This document shows, piece by piece, positions 10,561 through 22,379 of a DNA stretch of 64,000 nt. The stretch is taken from contig JAPTOF010000012.1 of the NCBI GenBank assembly GCA_028554755.1, positions 5,981,501-6,045,500 on the forward strand. Reading direction: 5' to 3'. The notes under the pieces are model-generated. The model did no database searches. It worked only from the letters and a program-made list of their open reading frames with translations, and was not told the origin of the DNA. How positions within the stretch are numbered: position 1 is the stretch's first letter; each line of letters opens with the position of its first letter. The position numbers were made by a program, and so were the translations under genes. The DNA comes from Cordia subcordata. Lineage: Eukaryota > Streptophyta > Magnoliopsida > Boraginales > Cordiaceae.

Positions 10561-11071
10561 TTAATGTTAACAATGTTTAACAGAAATTATTTATTAAAAT
10601 GCTAAAAGCTTATACGAACACTCGTTTGTATCTAACAATAATAATTAAAAAAACCCTAATATTTTCACTAGTCAAAATATTAAAAACTACTTAAAATATT
10701 GATATGAAGCAGAACGAAGTCTACTTTTTTATGAAATCTACCTCACCCAGTCGCAATGAAAACAATAGTTTTGACGTCTTCTCTGGACTAGGAAAAAACG
10801 CGAGTTATTACACATTGCTACTGAATCAGTGCAAACTTCTACCTGAAATAAATTTTATAAAATGGAAAACCTTATAATAGTGCACATATAGATTAAAAAT
10901 ACATCACATTTCATATGATTCGTGTAAAATACGTCCAACCACTTACTATCAAAACACGCTAGCTCATCATAATCTTCTCTACTTCGTAAAACATAAACCA
11001 ACAAAGTATCCCTTCTCAAACCACTACGAGACATTATTATAATATATGAGCAAAATGTATTAATTTCGTAG

Positions 11072-11329
11072 CTAAGGATGGTGATGAGGATCTGGTCCTC
11101 CTGGTGCGTTTCTCATGGTTCCTGCATCCATCATTCTCCTCCTGTAGGACGCTAACTTTGCTTCATCAAAGCCAAAATCACGTAGAGTTATCATGTGATG
11201 AGGATGGTCAGCAGCAGCTGGTGGCTTGATAATAATCTGCCGAGCAGTAGAACTTGCTATGGACATGGATACAATGATCAGCAAACCAAGTAATACAACT
11301 CTTTCTTTGGTGGAGGATAAATTGGCCAT
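11072..11329 (-). CDS. CLE-like secreted signalling peptide precursor
   Basis: 85 residues. Residues 5-30 form a signal peptide (VVLLGLLIIVSMSIASSTA), a polar variable middle follows, and the C terminus reads RNAPGGPDPHHHP. The CLE peptide pattern R-x-x-P-G-G-P-D-P-x-H-H fits, so the product is probably processed to a 12-13-residue secreted ligand for leucine-rich-repeat receptor kinases. It departs from the usual R-L/V-S/P start (Asn-Ala at positions 2-3), has three His, and has one extra Pro after the last His. It is intronless, as CLE genes usually are. The ATG at 11329 is the first in frame, and a TATA box lies about 175 bp upstream. It lies on the same strand as the second CLE gene at 21.5 kb. 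It could instead be another small post-translationally cut peptide, but the GGPDP core makes CLE most likely. Confidence 0.75.
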   Translation of the reverse strand: MANLSSTKERVVLLGLLIIVSMSIASSTARQIIIKPPAAADHPHHMITLRDFGFDEAKLASYRRRMMDAGTMRNAPGGPDPHHHP

Positions 11330-11502
11330 GGTTTAATAACAAGCTTGTGATGTTGTTTGGATAATGTAAGGAAAAAGGTAAGAATATTCAATTGGTGTCT
11401 GAAGCAAAAAATGGCTATTGGGTCAAGATATAGTAAGATAGAGGAAGGCTGCAGTGTTTTTGGGCAATGACATGGATTATCAAATGGATTAGTTGATATC
11501 TC

Positions 11503-11510
11503 TATTTATA
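11503..11510 (-). promoter_or_regulatory. TATA box of the CLE-like gene
   Basis: The minus strand reads CTATAAATAG about 175 bp before the start codon, giving a 5' leader of about 145 nt. Confidence 0.65.
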
Positions 11511-12326
11511 GCTAGACTTACGTCGTGAATAAAGGAAAAAGAATTGAAGTTGAAGTCGAATGTAACTCATGACCCGAGTTTTTGTTTTGGGCGAGTACTT
11601 TCGACTTACATGGTGCTCATTATAGGAAATGTACTGCGCACTCAAAGTTCGTCTATTTCTGGTCGGGCTCCTCCAGTTGTTTCGATAAGCAGATTCCACC
11701 AGCTGAACTTGCCTTGTTGCAAAAAAGAAAAAATAGTGATTTTAGAGTTTGAACTACGTCTAATGTGAAAATATGAGTTTGAATTTTAAAATCTTTCAAT
11801 AAAAAGGCTTGAACCTTTTAAAAATGGTTAATCACTTATTTAATCTCTTATCTTTAATTTGATCATTTTGACAATTAAGTATCTTATCTTTAATTACAAT
11901 ATGATAAATCAATACTGTATTTTTGCAATTTGTGAGGTTATTAGTACTCATGTAAAAGATATCAAAAAATTAAATATTTAGACATGTGACATGTATGTAG
12001 ATTAATAATTCAGGGAATATGACTTGGTTGGGCAGGTCTAAAATGAAAAAGAATTGTATGTGCTAACCTTTTTTATGTGTTCAAATTATTAGTTTTAACC
12101 TGAAAACTAACGATATCACAAATTATAAATATAAAAGACTGATTTGTTATATTTTAAACATAAAAAATTTAATTGTCAAAAAGAAAAGATCTAAAGGACT
12201 AAATATATCTTAACCTATTAAAAAGGTGATAATTTACACATTACTAACTAACATTCTTTGTGTTTAGCTTATGGAAAATGTTTCCTTTCTTTCCCCACCA
12301 ATCTACGTTGATTAATGGGGTCTTTT

Positions 12327-12558
12327 TCCTTTTTTTTTCTTTTTTTTTTTTTTGGCTTTTCAAGGAAGCTAAGCTAGAATTATAACAGAGCTAATCTTTG
12401 GCGTGGAACTCCCCTCAAGCCTTCCCCAAGCATGCTTCTGATCTGTGGTGGTCGCTCTTGAAATACATGAACTCCAAATGGGAGGCTAAGACCATGATTG
12501 GCCATCCAGTCCGCACATCTGTTTGTTTCCCAATAGACATGTTTGAGAGGACTATATA
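12327..12558 (-). pseudogene. 5'-truncated LINE 3' end (RNase H tail plus poly-A)
   Basis: The minus strand reads HVYWETNRCADWMANHG, then LPFGVHVF, the C-terminal end of the RNase H domain found in plant L1-type LINEs (family pattern H-V-x-R-E-x-N-x-x-A-D-x-L-A). After a short 3' stretch comes an A-rich tail (the T-run at 12327-12353 on the plus strand). The upstream end stops abruptly at a TA microsatellite, as expected of a 5'-truncated LINE insertion. No target duplication was recognised. Confidence 0.75.
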
Positions 12559-12612
12559 TATACATACATACATATATACATACATATATATATATATACA
12601 CACACATATATA
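12553..12612. repeat. TA/CA microsatellite
   Basis: Alternating tatatacatacata and cacacatatata run directly beside the truncated LINE end. Confidence 0.85.
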
Positions 12613-12619
12613 ATTGTAC

Positions 12620-13570
12620 CAGATTTAGTCCCGATTTAGGTGAATATAGTAACAGCTGTTGTGGCAATATAATGAATTAGGATTTGTTATTGCTCTATGC
12701 GATATGATAACCAGAAGGGAATAAATCATAAGAAATCCTTGGCACTGCTTTACCCTTTTCTTTCAAAAGCTGAGTGATAACTTATCTGCATTGGTGCTTA
12801 GGTCTACATTAATTCCATATTAGATCAAACTTAAGATCTAAAATGATCCTTTCCAAATAGGAAAAAAAAATTGTGTATACATAATAATTAAATTGTGTAT
12901 TAAATTGCTTACTGAAATAAAATCATTAGGGTAAGGCTTTTAGCAGTAGAATTTTAGGTAAAAGTGATATTAACTACAAGCCATGATTAGGTCTTGAATT
13001 TTACGATGTAAGCTTTTAGTGGATTTGAGCTTAGTATTGGATTTTTAAAAATATAGAGTAGTATTTTTGAGGAAAAAGGAAGAAAAACAATTTCTTATGT
13101 GATGTAAAAACAATTTCTAAAATCTTTTTTTAAAAAAATCTAATTTAGAACCTTTTTTTTCAACTTTTTTTAATTTTAACTTTTATATAAAAACTCTTTC
13201 TAAAAATAGGCCATATAGATTAATGTTATTTTTAAATTTACAGTTAAAGAGGGCACTTTTAAAAGTCAGGCCAATACAAACATACTCTAAAAGTGGTCGT
13301 TCAAAGTGTAACAATTCGTCATTCTTCCCAACCAAAGAATTTTTGACGGATTTAGTTTATCAGTAATCAATTCTTTTCTTGTATTTGAACGAAACATAAC
13401 TAGTTTGCAATTTCAAACTCTAAATTCTACTCCAAATTGTACAGAGGCAGATAATTCCAGGCAACGGTTTCTGTCTTCTCTTATATTTAGTTTTTTTCCC
13501 TTCTTTTTCTTTTTCCTTTTTCTCCAACTTTTTCTCCTTCTTCCTCTATCAAATGTTTTAAGGCTCTGCG
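12620..13570. other. Gene-free AT-rich stretch
   Basis: No coding or RNA gene signal. It holds poly-T/poly-A tracts and a pyrimidine-rich run at 13480-13545. Confidence 0.6.
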
Positions 13571-13574
13571 TTTT

Positions 13575-14126
13575 TTCTGTGTTTGGCCCTAAAAATGAAA
13601 AAGTCAAAAGAAAATATTTTCCTGGTAAAAGGAAAATAGGTTGATTTTTCACACACTTATCGAATTTCCCTCAACCCCCAACCCCCTAATATCAGATCCT
13701 CCCCCCTTGCCCCGTCCGTGTCCCTGTTACCCTCGCCCTTCCCGGCCCCTTCCCGAGCGCGATTATATATCATTTGATCACCTAGATCCCGGCCCCCCTT
13801 CGCCGCCGGCCCCTCGGATCCGTCGATCCCCCTGCCCCTGATCCACGATCTCTTGGCTCTACACCCCTACCACCCGATCCTTGGCCTTCCCAACGGTTAG
13901 GGGGGCGTGGGCTGGGGAGGCCTCCGGCCCTCGCAAATGCACATTTTCTAGGGACTAATGTCATTAAAAAATATTTTTCAATTAATTTTTATTATAACAA
14001 TCAAATAATATAAAATAATTTTTAGGAAAATATTTTTTGAGAAAGATTTTCTTAGAAAATAATTTTTTAAAAAATTTATCAAAAATATTTTTTAAAATAA
14101 ATAATTTTTCGCTAAACACATAGAGC
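13575..14126. mobile_element. Probable inverted-repeat element with GC-rich core
   Basis: The left end (TGTGTTTGGCCCTAAAAA, about 13579) matches the inverted right end (TGTGTTTAGCGAAAAATT, about 14122). Both ends continue inward with A/T-rich sequence containing GAAAATATTTTCC-like runs. Between them, 13670-13940 is a strikingly C-rich island (runs such as ccccttgccccgtcc, ggcccccctt) in otherwise AT-rich DNA. No target duplication is clear. The short ORFs over the island are Pro/Arg-rich by composition and look non-coding. Confidence 0.5.
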
Positions 14127-14138
14127 TTAAAGTCTTGC

Positions 14139-14146
14139 GTGCTAGT
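14139..14146. repeat. hAT target duplication, left (GTGCTAGT)
   Basis: Pairs with ATGCCAGT at 14976-14983 (6 of 8 identical; both differences are transitions). Confidence 0.6.
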
Positions 14147-14975
14147 TAGGGGTGGGAATCGGACTAGATATTCGGATATTCGGATACCGGATATTCGAAT
14201 ATCAGATTAAAAAACTAGGTATCCGATTGGATAGCTAAAAACTACCTATCCGGCCAGATACTGAATTTTTGAATAGCGGATAGTTTAGATACGGATTTTT
14301 GGATTTTTCTTAATAAACTAAAAAAATTCAAATTCTGGCTATTATTTTAAATATCTTTTTAAAATTATCGATTATTAGGCAAGTAAGTCGCTTTTTAAAA
14401 TGAAAAAATGAAACATGGACATAAAATGAAAACATAGTCCTTCACAGAACCATACAACATAAAACACATAGAAAACAGGTCAATACTTAGATATAAGAGT
14501 TAAATAGAAAATATAGTCCCCACCTCTACTTAAAAAACACACAAAATGCTTGGATGTGCTTCATACTACACACATTAAATAAGAAGTCTAAACAATCCAC
14601 AATCTATATTCCACACACACCAAATACAAAGTCTATATGTTTACAATCCATAGTCTACACATATTAAATAAAGTTTAAAGTTTTCAACATAAGAACATGA
14701 CAAGATAATTTCCAATTAAGTGCACTTTCAAGTCTTGAGTCTTGACTTTTGTTGACTAGTATAGTATTATATTATTTTAATTTTTAAAAAAAGTTCAGGT
14801 AATCCGATATCCGAACGAATAGCAAAATTGCTACCCAATATCCTACTAGAATATCCGGAAAAATTTCAGATTTTGGATTGGATATATCCAAATTCAAAAA
14901 AAACTTTTTTTACCTATCCGCTTGAATGCAAATTTAAAAACGAGTTTGAATACAGATTGAATAGTCCCACCCCCA
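14147..14975. mobile_element. hAT-like non-autonomous element, 0.83 kb
   Basis: Begins TAGGGGTGGGAATCGG and ends in the inverse (cccaccccca), flanked by an imperfect 8-bp duplication. Both subterminal zones carry many copies of GATATCCG/GGATATTCG-like words, as expected of transposase-binding repeats in hAT elements. No transposase ORF is present. The centre (14390-14760) is AT-rich with repeated cacacat and aacatag words. Confidence 0.75.
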
Positions 14976-14983
14976 ATGCCAGT
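14976..14983. repeat. hAT target duplication, right (ATGCCAGT)
   Basis: See the left copy at 14139-14146. Confidence 0.6.
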
Positions 14984-15261
14984 GCGTTTAGCGTGACATA
15001 AAACTAAAAACAGAGGGTCAACCGACAAGCACATAAAGCTGCCGCATTTCATTGCCCCTTTTTCTAATTTAAGGCTTACACTTGTTAGTGGAACATTCCA
15101 GTGGCCACATACGATGGTTCTTGGCAGCATTCGAAGGCTTTAATTTATACATACGTGGATCATAAAATAGGAGAAAACATATTCTTTCTTCAAACTACAT
15201 TAATATTTAACCGAAAATGGTGTCCAGTAATTAACGGCAATAATTTACCTAAGCAAAATAT

Positions 15262-15475
15262 GGGCTTGTTTGAATTGGTTTTTTTTTTAAGTATTTTTTA
15301 AACAATTTTTTTTAAGAAGTTGAAAATTTTAATTTTTAAAAAAAAATTATTTGAATTTTTTTCAGAGTTTAAATTTTTTTGAAAGTTAAATCAAATAGTT
15401 ATTACAAATTTAATATAACTTTTTCAAAAAAAATATTTTTTTAGAGAAAAAAAAAAAACTAATCCAAACAGGCCC
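15262..15475. mobile_element. Small MITE with TAT flanks
   Basis: 214 bp. The left end GGGCTTGTTTGAATTGG pairs with the right end whose inverse reads GGGCCTGTTTGGATTAG. TAT precedes (15259-15261) and follows (15476-15478). The interior is almost all A/T and highly self-complementary. The superfamily is unassigned. Confidence 0.7.
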
Positions 15476-15479
15476 TATA

Positions 15480-18400
15480 TCTACAAACAGACCATAGATA
15501 AACTTAAGCGATCTTTTCTTACATCCAAGTGATCTTTTCACAAACTTTACCCCTGATCCAACCACAGGATCGAAATGGTTTTGCTTATTCTGAAAGTCTA
15601 GAAGAAATTCTCATACATATGCTAGTTAAATAAATCCTCCACAGTTCAATTAAAAAAGTTTAAATTCCAGATTAGAAAAACCTAAACCGGCATATCACTT
15701 AACAAGTGAATTTCAGATACTTGATGGGTCATCTTGAAATATATACACACACATATATTAATCTGATAAGTTCAATAAAGTATACGTACAGCTCCAAAAA
15801 AAAAATACAAATTAATTTAAGGCTAATAAACTGCATATGTTTCACTCTTTATTTGGTTCGATGTCTATGGAGGTGAATTTTTTTTTTTTTCAATTACGCC
15901 GTTTGAATAATTAATTAATATTCAAAGTAAATTCTTAAAGCTAATATATAAAGAGGTAGGATGACAACAAAGCAAGATAAGCACGATTCGAAAACTTTTC
16001 GGAAGTCAAATAATAATGTATTGTTAACCTGGAAAAAGATTGAAAATTTTCAGGTGCATGAACCAAGTTTTTCATTATGGCAGTCGGCAGTGAAATGGAT
16101 TTGGCCACTCAAGAGAAAACCCAAAAGGTTGACACCAATAATGTATTTGAGTTTTATCGTGATTCTGTATAACAATTTCGGTTCAACTACTAGTCATAAT
16201 AACGCGCCTTCCTTTTGATCATTTTTTAGAAAGGGCTGAATTGGCCATGTCAGTCATGGGGACCTTGGACTTGTAGCTTTGCAGTCATGGAAACTGGGCA
16301 TTATTTTGCGGAGATAAGAATTCTTGCTAGCGGCAATGCGCTTAAGGCAATGAGATAGCTTGCCATCACATTGAATTTGATTAACCAGCTTAAAATATTT
16401 AAACACATGAGAACAATAGCAGCAAATCCAACATATTATAAATTGCACACAAATCTCGGAAAAGCACCGACATAGAAGATTATTACACTCCGGAGTTCGC
16501 TTAGACTTTTACGAATTCTTTTTAATAGCTTTAAAAAAATTAATTTAAACTTTTTTAAGAACTATAATTTTATTTAGAAGTCAATATAAATATTTATTAA
16601 AATGTATTTTTATAATTTTTTAATAGAAAATGCAACGTAAATGAGTCCTGATAATTATGAAAACTTTTAATTCAAGCACAGTAAAGGGTGGTCAACGTAA
16701 ACATGTGAATCGGCAGATGTTATTGGTTATTCGGTTATATATGAAATCAGCAAGAATTGACACGAGTCAACTTCTGCAAGCCACAAAATCGTAACCATAT
16801 TGGATAATGAGTTTGGAGTATTAGATGAAAATTTGAAGTTGTATTATCCATCCCATCGTCCTCCAATCCGCTAATTGTTTTCTCCTTTGGACATTTATGA
16901 AAACAAACATCAAAAGAATCATAACACTTGTTACTTGCAAGCCACGTAATCCTCACTTCAGTGGTTCGAAATTCCAATACATTGGCCGCCACCTATCATT
17001 TCAGTTGAAAATTTTGACTTTTGAGTCATATGTATAATGCTATACACATTTGATTGATATGGGAGTCCACAAACACAATCAATGAATTAATACACACTAG
17101 TCCATGCGAATAAAAATTTGATATTAGTAATTTTTATAGATAATTTCTTGTATTAATAAAACATCTTAATATATTAAAATGAGTTCCTGCATTAGCTCCC
17201 ATATATAACCCCCATAGCCACACCGTGTCACCAAAATCATTATCTGGCTTTGATTTTGGGCCTACCATTATTACCTTGTGCTAATTGCTAAAGATATTAT
17301 GTGCACAAACCAGGTTAGAACAAATAACAAAAATATTTTTTAGAGGAGAATAAATAATTGCTTGGCTTCTCAAATTATAGGCTCTCGAATTTGCAATTAG
17401 TATCTGAAATTTTTACATTCATTATTTTTAATTTTTAAAATTTAAAAAAATTATTCTTAAAATTTTTACTTCAATTAATTATAATTTATATTCTAATGCA
17501 TTAAATTTAGAGGAAAAAAGACTAACCATCTTTTTAGCGTACAAAATATCTTGGATTCAAAGCCAGTTGATATCAATTTTAGAAGGATATAAAAAATTAA
17601 TTTCGCTATCAGTAAGGGATATTGACCCCCCTAGAGATGTGCGAAAAAAGTTTTACCATTTTAATTTTTTTTTTTAAAGAACAAAAGACTCTACAATCTT
17701 TTCTATAAAAAATTCAAAATTATAAAAGCCACACTGCTATGCAAAATGACACAGGAAGATCAATGAGGAAAAAAAATATGTAAGCAAAGTACGTAGTAAT
17801 ATTTGTTAGTTAACAGTGTGCGAAATACTATTTTTTATAGTATTGTTTGAGTTCTTTATTAAAGGTTTTGACCTCAGACCATTACTTCAATATTCTATCA
17901 AGTTTAGTTTAAAATTACTACTCTCATTTCTATTTTATTTGGTTTGGACTCCTTGATTGAAGGAGGGCAATCGCCCTTAATTTCTACTTCCCCCTTCCCC
18001 AACCCTAAAATTTTTTGGGTTAGAAAATTCCCAGAAGAGCTAGAGAGCGAGAGAGAGGAATTGAAAAAAAAAAAAAAAAGATAGTTAATTAGACGTTTTC
18101 ACATGGGAGTAGATAAGTATCCATCAGTAAGCTCATAATGATTTCATGAGAATGCTTTTTCTCTGTTGTTGTTGTCCTTTGTTAGGGTCGTGTTAAATTT
18201 AGGAGGGCCCCCTCTTCTTGCATCATGTGGTGTATGCATGGTGGTATGGACCAGTTTAGTCAAAACAAGTCTAATTGCTGATTGCTTCGATTCAAAATAA
18301 GGCGAAGAAGAGACTAATTAGAAGAATTGTTTCAACACTTCACGTCGCATAGATAGCCACTAGAATCTATTATACATATAAAAGTTGTACCTAATTATAT

Positions 18401-20400
18401 ATATAAAGTTGTACCCAAAAAAGCTCAAAGATGCATATCACATCAGCTTCTATTAAGAGAATACATGTTAATTTTATATTCTTATAAGTGGTGATGTCCA
18501 AAATTAAAAAAATAATTAATTTCAAAAATATAAATTATGTAATAAGACACTAACATTGTTATTTTTCTCTAACTAAGCTCTTATTGTTTTAAAATATTCA
18601 AATTAATTCATAATATTTTACTACATAGTCAAATTAGTCCCTAAATTAAACAATCAAGTTAGTTTTTATTAGTTAAAATTTTTATATAAGTCCTTTATAT
18701 TTAATAAAGTTATTCAAATTAGTATAAATATGAGTAAAATAATGAGGAGTTTTAAACTATTTAAATTAGTTGATGATATTTTAAGGACATAGTCAAACTA
18801 GCCAATAAGCATAATGAAAATTTTTATTATTTCAATATATTTATATTAGTTCTTAATATTTCACAACTTTTTCGAATTAGTCTCATTATATAATATAATA
18901 TTATATGATATAGTACACTAACAAATGAGGAAATTATGTTATAAATACCAATATTTTTCTTAAATTAGTCCTTATTATTTTTAAAGATTCAAATAAGAAT
19001 AGTGATACAAAAATTACTACAAAAAATAAAATGATATTTAGTAATTCTATAATTATACTATTATAGTAGTAGTAGTAGTAGTAGTAGTAATGATGATGAT
19101 GATGGTGATGATTATACTTCATCAAAATTTAAGAGACTTTACGAGATGTCATATCATCTTTTAATTTAGTTTTTTGGTTTGCTTTTATTAAATAATATTT
19201 AATATTAATAAATCTCTATAATCACTGCAAGTTCCCGTTATTTCCTTTTATATCTGGTCTTTATTATTTCAAAATATCCAAATCAATCATGATTCTTTTT
19301 AGAAACATTCAATTTTATTCTTGCCATTAAATATTTAACCAATATATGACTACAATAACTTTACTAATTTGGTGAACTAAAAGTATTCTTTAATTGTTAA
19401 TATTTGCTAAATCAAATGGTTAAGACATGTCATTGCATTATTCAAGTGAATATTAATAGTTATAATTAATTTTTGAACGTAATGGTATCATATTTATAGG
19501 ATATTTCAAAAAATAAAAATAAAAAAGTAGTAGAATTAAATTTATAAATATTTAGAAATAATAAAAAACATACGAAAACCTAAAAATAATAAAAAATTAC
19601 ATATATAAATATTTAGAAAACTAAAAACACATATTACCTAATTAAATAACCCCTCGCAAAGTACGAGGTGTGACAGCACTAGATGAATATTCAAAACTTT
19701 CACGTAGCTAAGGAGATCAACAGCATGGAGTCTACAACTGGAACCCTCGAATGGCGAATCGAACCACCAATTTTGGTATCCACTAAAATAATCCAAACTA
19801 AACCCATTAATCATAGTTAATTACATGTTGTGGATATAGATGATCGAATTTGCAATTAAGCATACAAATTGGGAGCAATCCTATTGAATCCGAATGGTTT
19901 AGGGCTTGCTGGGTCGGTTTTTGTTTTCCTTAGGCTGAGTTGAATTTTGGTCACTACAAGGGAGATATATTTGAACTTGAGATCCAATAGTAAGTTTTTG
20001 CTGTTTGCAAGTCCAGCTTTTGTACCATGAGCTATATTGCAACCATTAATAACAACCCAACATTTTTTACATCAAATGCCTACTCATTATTCGTGGCCCT
20101 AATTAAGCAAGCGCTTAAAACTGATCATATCTACCAGTTCAAAAATCATCTAAAAATTAATATTAGAGGTAAGCATTCTTCTAGAAAAATGTCAATCGAT
20201 ACTTTTATTATTAAAACCGGTACTTTAAAAAATTTTATATTTATCTTTTTTCCTACAATCTAAAATAGATTGATGTGTATAAAATCTTAAGCACTTTATG
20301 TCGAAAAACATATTGATTTTTGTGCCTCTGCTTATAACTTTTTTTATATTTCTCATTTTTATGTTTTTAAAATATTTTTATTAAAATTTGTATTTTTCAC
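15480..20400. other. Long gene-free AT-rich spacer
   Basis: No supported gene over about 4.9 kb. It has poly-A/T tracts and, at 18540-18960, a loose series of AAATTAGTC(C)TTATTATTT-like phrases that look like old transposon sequence. A TAG/ATG microsatellite lies at about 19064-19110. The short ORFs (for example 15961-16218 and 16747-16992) show no family signal, promoter support or conserved features. Confidence 0.6.
19064..19110. repeat. TAG / ATG trinucleotide microsatellite
   Basis: About nine TAG units followed by ATG units and GGTGATGAT. The same TAG motif is the chromovirus target at 4.4 and 9.77 kb. Confidence 0.85.
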
Positions 20401-20640
20401 ATAGGTGGCACCAATGACCTTTTAGTATAGGCGATGATTAAATAGGCGGCGGTCTTGCATCTTAGTGGTGGATTGAAAATTATCGCCTATGCATAGATGG
20501 TGATCCAAAACTGCTGCCTTTAACAAAAAATGGCCATTTATTCCCAATTTTTTAGCATAAATCACTTTAAAACAATGCATTTGTTGGGACTTTTTTTCTT
20601 CCCTTACCAAAACCCTGTCAGCAGTAACCTTTCCTACGTG
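20400..20640. mobile_element. Possible CACTA-type transposon relic
   Basis: Carries recurring ggcggcgg / taggcgatgat / atcgcctatgcatag / ggtgatccaaaactgctgcc words, resembling the subterminal repeats of plant CACTA elements. A CACTACAAG word lies upstream at about 19952. No intact inverted end or 3-bp target duplication could be paired, so this is tentative. Confidence 0.35.
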
Positions 20641-21450
20641 AGGGCCAATGTGTAGCTGAGGGTTTCATTATAATTTATAACACATGAGCCATTAGAACCA
20701 TAACTGCACTATCTATAAATAATTGAAAAGAAAGTAGAACTGTTGGTATGCGTACTGAATCTTCATGGGTCTCCTCTAAGTTTTGCAGTTAAATATAATG
20801 AGGTTGGAATAGAAATAAAGAAGCATTGCAATGCATCAAACACAAGCTCATATATATTCTTTTCTTTTAAGTGAAAAGTGCAATGCTTCTTAATTTCAAC
20901 TTTTGTCCCCATGCATATATAATAACCTGCAAAAAGAAAAGAAAACTTGTACTGCTATTTATTAATGCAAAATATAAGTTACATCCCAATCACAACTCTT
21001 TTCATCACTATCTCAGTCTAGGATACCAGACAGTGTAAAATAGAGCCTGCTCTAATGCCACTATAATGACTCAAATCCAACTATTATCTACCATCACATT
21101 AAGCATAAACAACTATGCCAAAATGTTTAAACCCATGATGACAGTAATACTGAACCTAAGTCATTATAAACTAAACACAAATCTTACAAATAACCAACAT
21201 AGAACAAAACGTTACAATTACTATTTATTGAGGCTACTCAACAAGAGTGATAACCTGTTCCAAATCCCACTAGGACAGGAAGCTCTGTTGGAGGCCGGGG
21301 TGCGGGCGGGGGTAAAAAGGGGAAAAAGAAAAGAATCCTCTTTCCGTCACCTGCAATACAAGCATCTATAAAGCTTATGAAAAAGAAAAGCAAACTCCTC
21401 CAAATAGGAAATCCCCATCTGCAGATAAAAACATCATCTGCAAAAACAAC

Positions 21451-21663
21451 TTAATGATGTTTGGGATCAGGGCCACCGGGGCTAAGCCGGTGGACATTGT
21501 AACGATTAACATGATTGCGTAAACTCTCCCTGATAATCTCTTTTGCAGTCTCAATCAATGCACCTTTCCTTTCATGTGAATTTGAATGGAGAACGCGATT
21601 TTCAGCCCCTGGAAACGAAAACAAGACAAGGATAAACAAGAACCAAAACTTCAAGCTAGCCAT
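21451..21663 (-). CDS. CLE: CLE signalling peptide precursor (CLE1-7-like)
   Basis: 70 residues from the ATG at 21663. A strong signal peptide (MASLKFWFLFILVLFSFPGA) is followed by a basic, polar middle and the exact C-terminal CLE motif RLSPGGPDPKHH, after which the protein stops. In this family the 12-residue end is cut out, hydroxylated/arabinosylated on Pro, secreted and sensed by CLAVATA1-type receptor kinases; RLSPGGPDP-x-HH is the Arabidopsis CLE1-7 type. An upstream in-frame ATG at 21714 would add 17 polar residues ahead of the signal peptide. Because the TATA box is at 21740-21746, that ATG would sit at or near the transcription start, so the 21663 start is preferred. It is intronless and on the same strand as the ATPase gene about 11 kb downstream in plus coordinates. 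Confidence 0.93.
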   Translation of the reverse strand: MASLKFWFLFILVLFSFPGAENRVLHSNSHERKGALIETAKEIIRESLRNHVNRYNVHRLSPGGPDPKHH

Positions 21664-21739
21664 TATTAATAACTTTCTGCTAATTAGGTTTTGAGCAGGA
21701 ATCAAATTTGACATGTCTGAACTGGGATATGGGAGGGAA

Positions 21740-21748
21740 CTTTATAGC
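21740..21748 (-). promoter_or_regulatory. TATA box of the CLE gene
   Basis: The minus strand reads GGCTATAAAG 77 bp before the chosen start codon, leaving a leader of about 45 nt. It supports 21663, not 21714, as the start. Confidence 0.65.
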
Positions 21749-22379
21749 CTCCATTAGGGTCAATTTCTTCATATTTTAATCTAAGATGGGTCATATACAA
21801 GACACTTAAGTGATTAAGTGTGATCGAAATATTTAAGTATCCAAACGATTTAGAGCTTAATTCTTTCAGGTCAATTCTTTTCTCATTGTGATGCCATTTA
21901 TTTATTTATTTGGAGAGGGGATATCATCAAAATTAATTGGTGATCATTTTAAGAGAGAAATCTCCTCTAGTATCTCTTTTAAGCCATTCTCTCCTGTCAT
22001 GTCATGAGGTGCCTTCTCAAATATGTGCATCCGTAAAAGTAAGGCAAGCTTTGATTTATCAAGTCAATATACACATTTATTGATTTCTCTATAAATATGC
22101 GATAATCTGACGCTGTTAGGAATGATCATCATCATGCTATATGACCTCACCAATGAAGTGAATATTCAATAGGCGACAATTGGATTACAAAAGTTTTTTT
22201 TTTTTTTTCTTTTCTTCTTCTTTAAATTCCGTACAATTTGCTTTTTTATATTTTTTGTCCTCTTTCAAGTTGAACAAAATCAAAAATCCAAGCCGACCAA
22301 TGCAGCTCAAGGTATGTGATGTATCAATCACACATCATAATCCAAAAAGGCAATATCAATACACGACTTAAACGTCTAC

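Noticed and set aside
13641..13964. Pro/Arg-rich ORFs over the GC-rich island
   Set aside because: Open only because of C-rich composition; there is no start context, conserved motif or intron signal.
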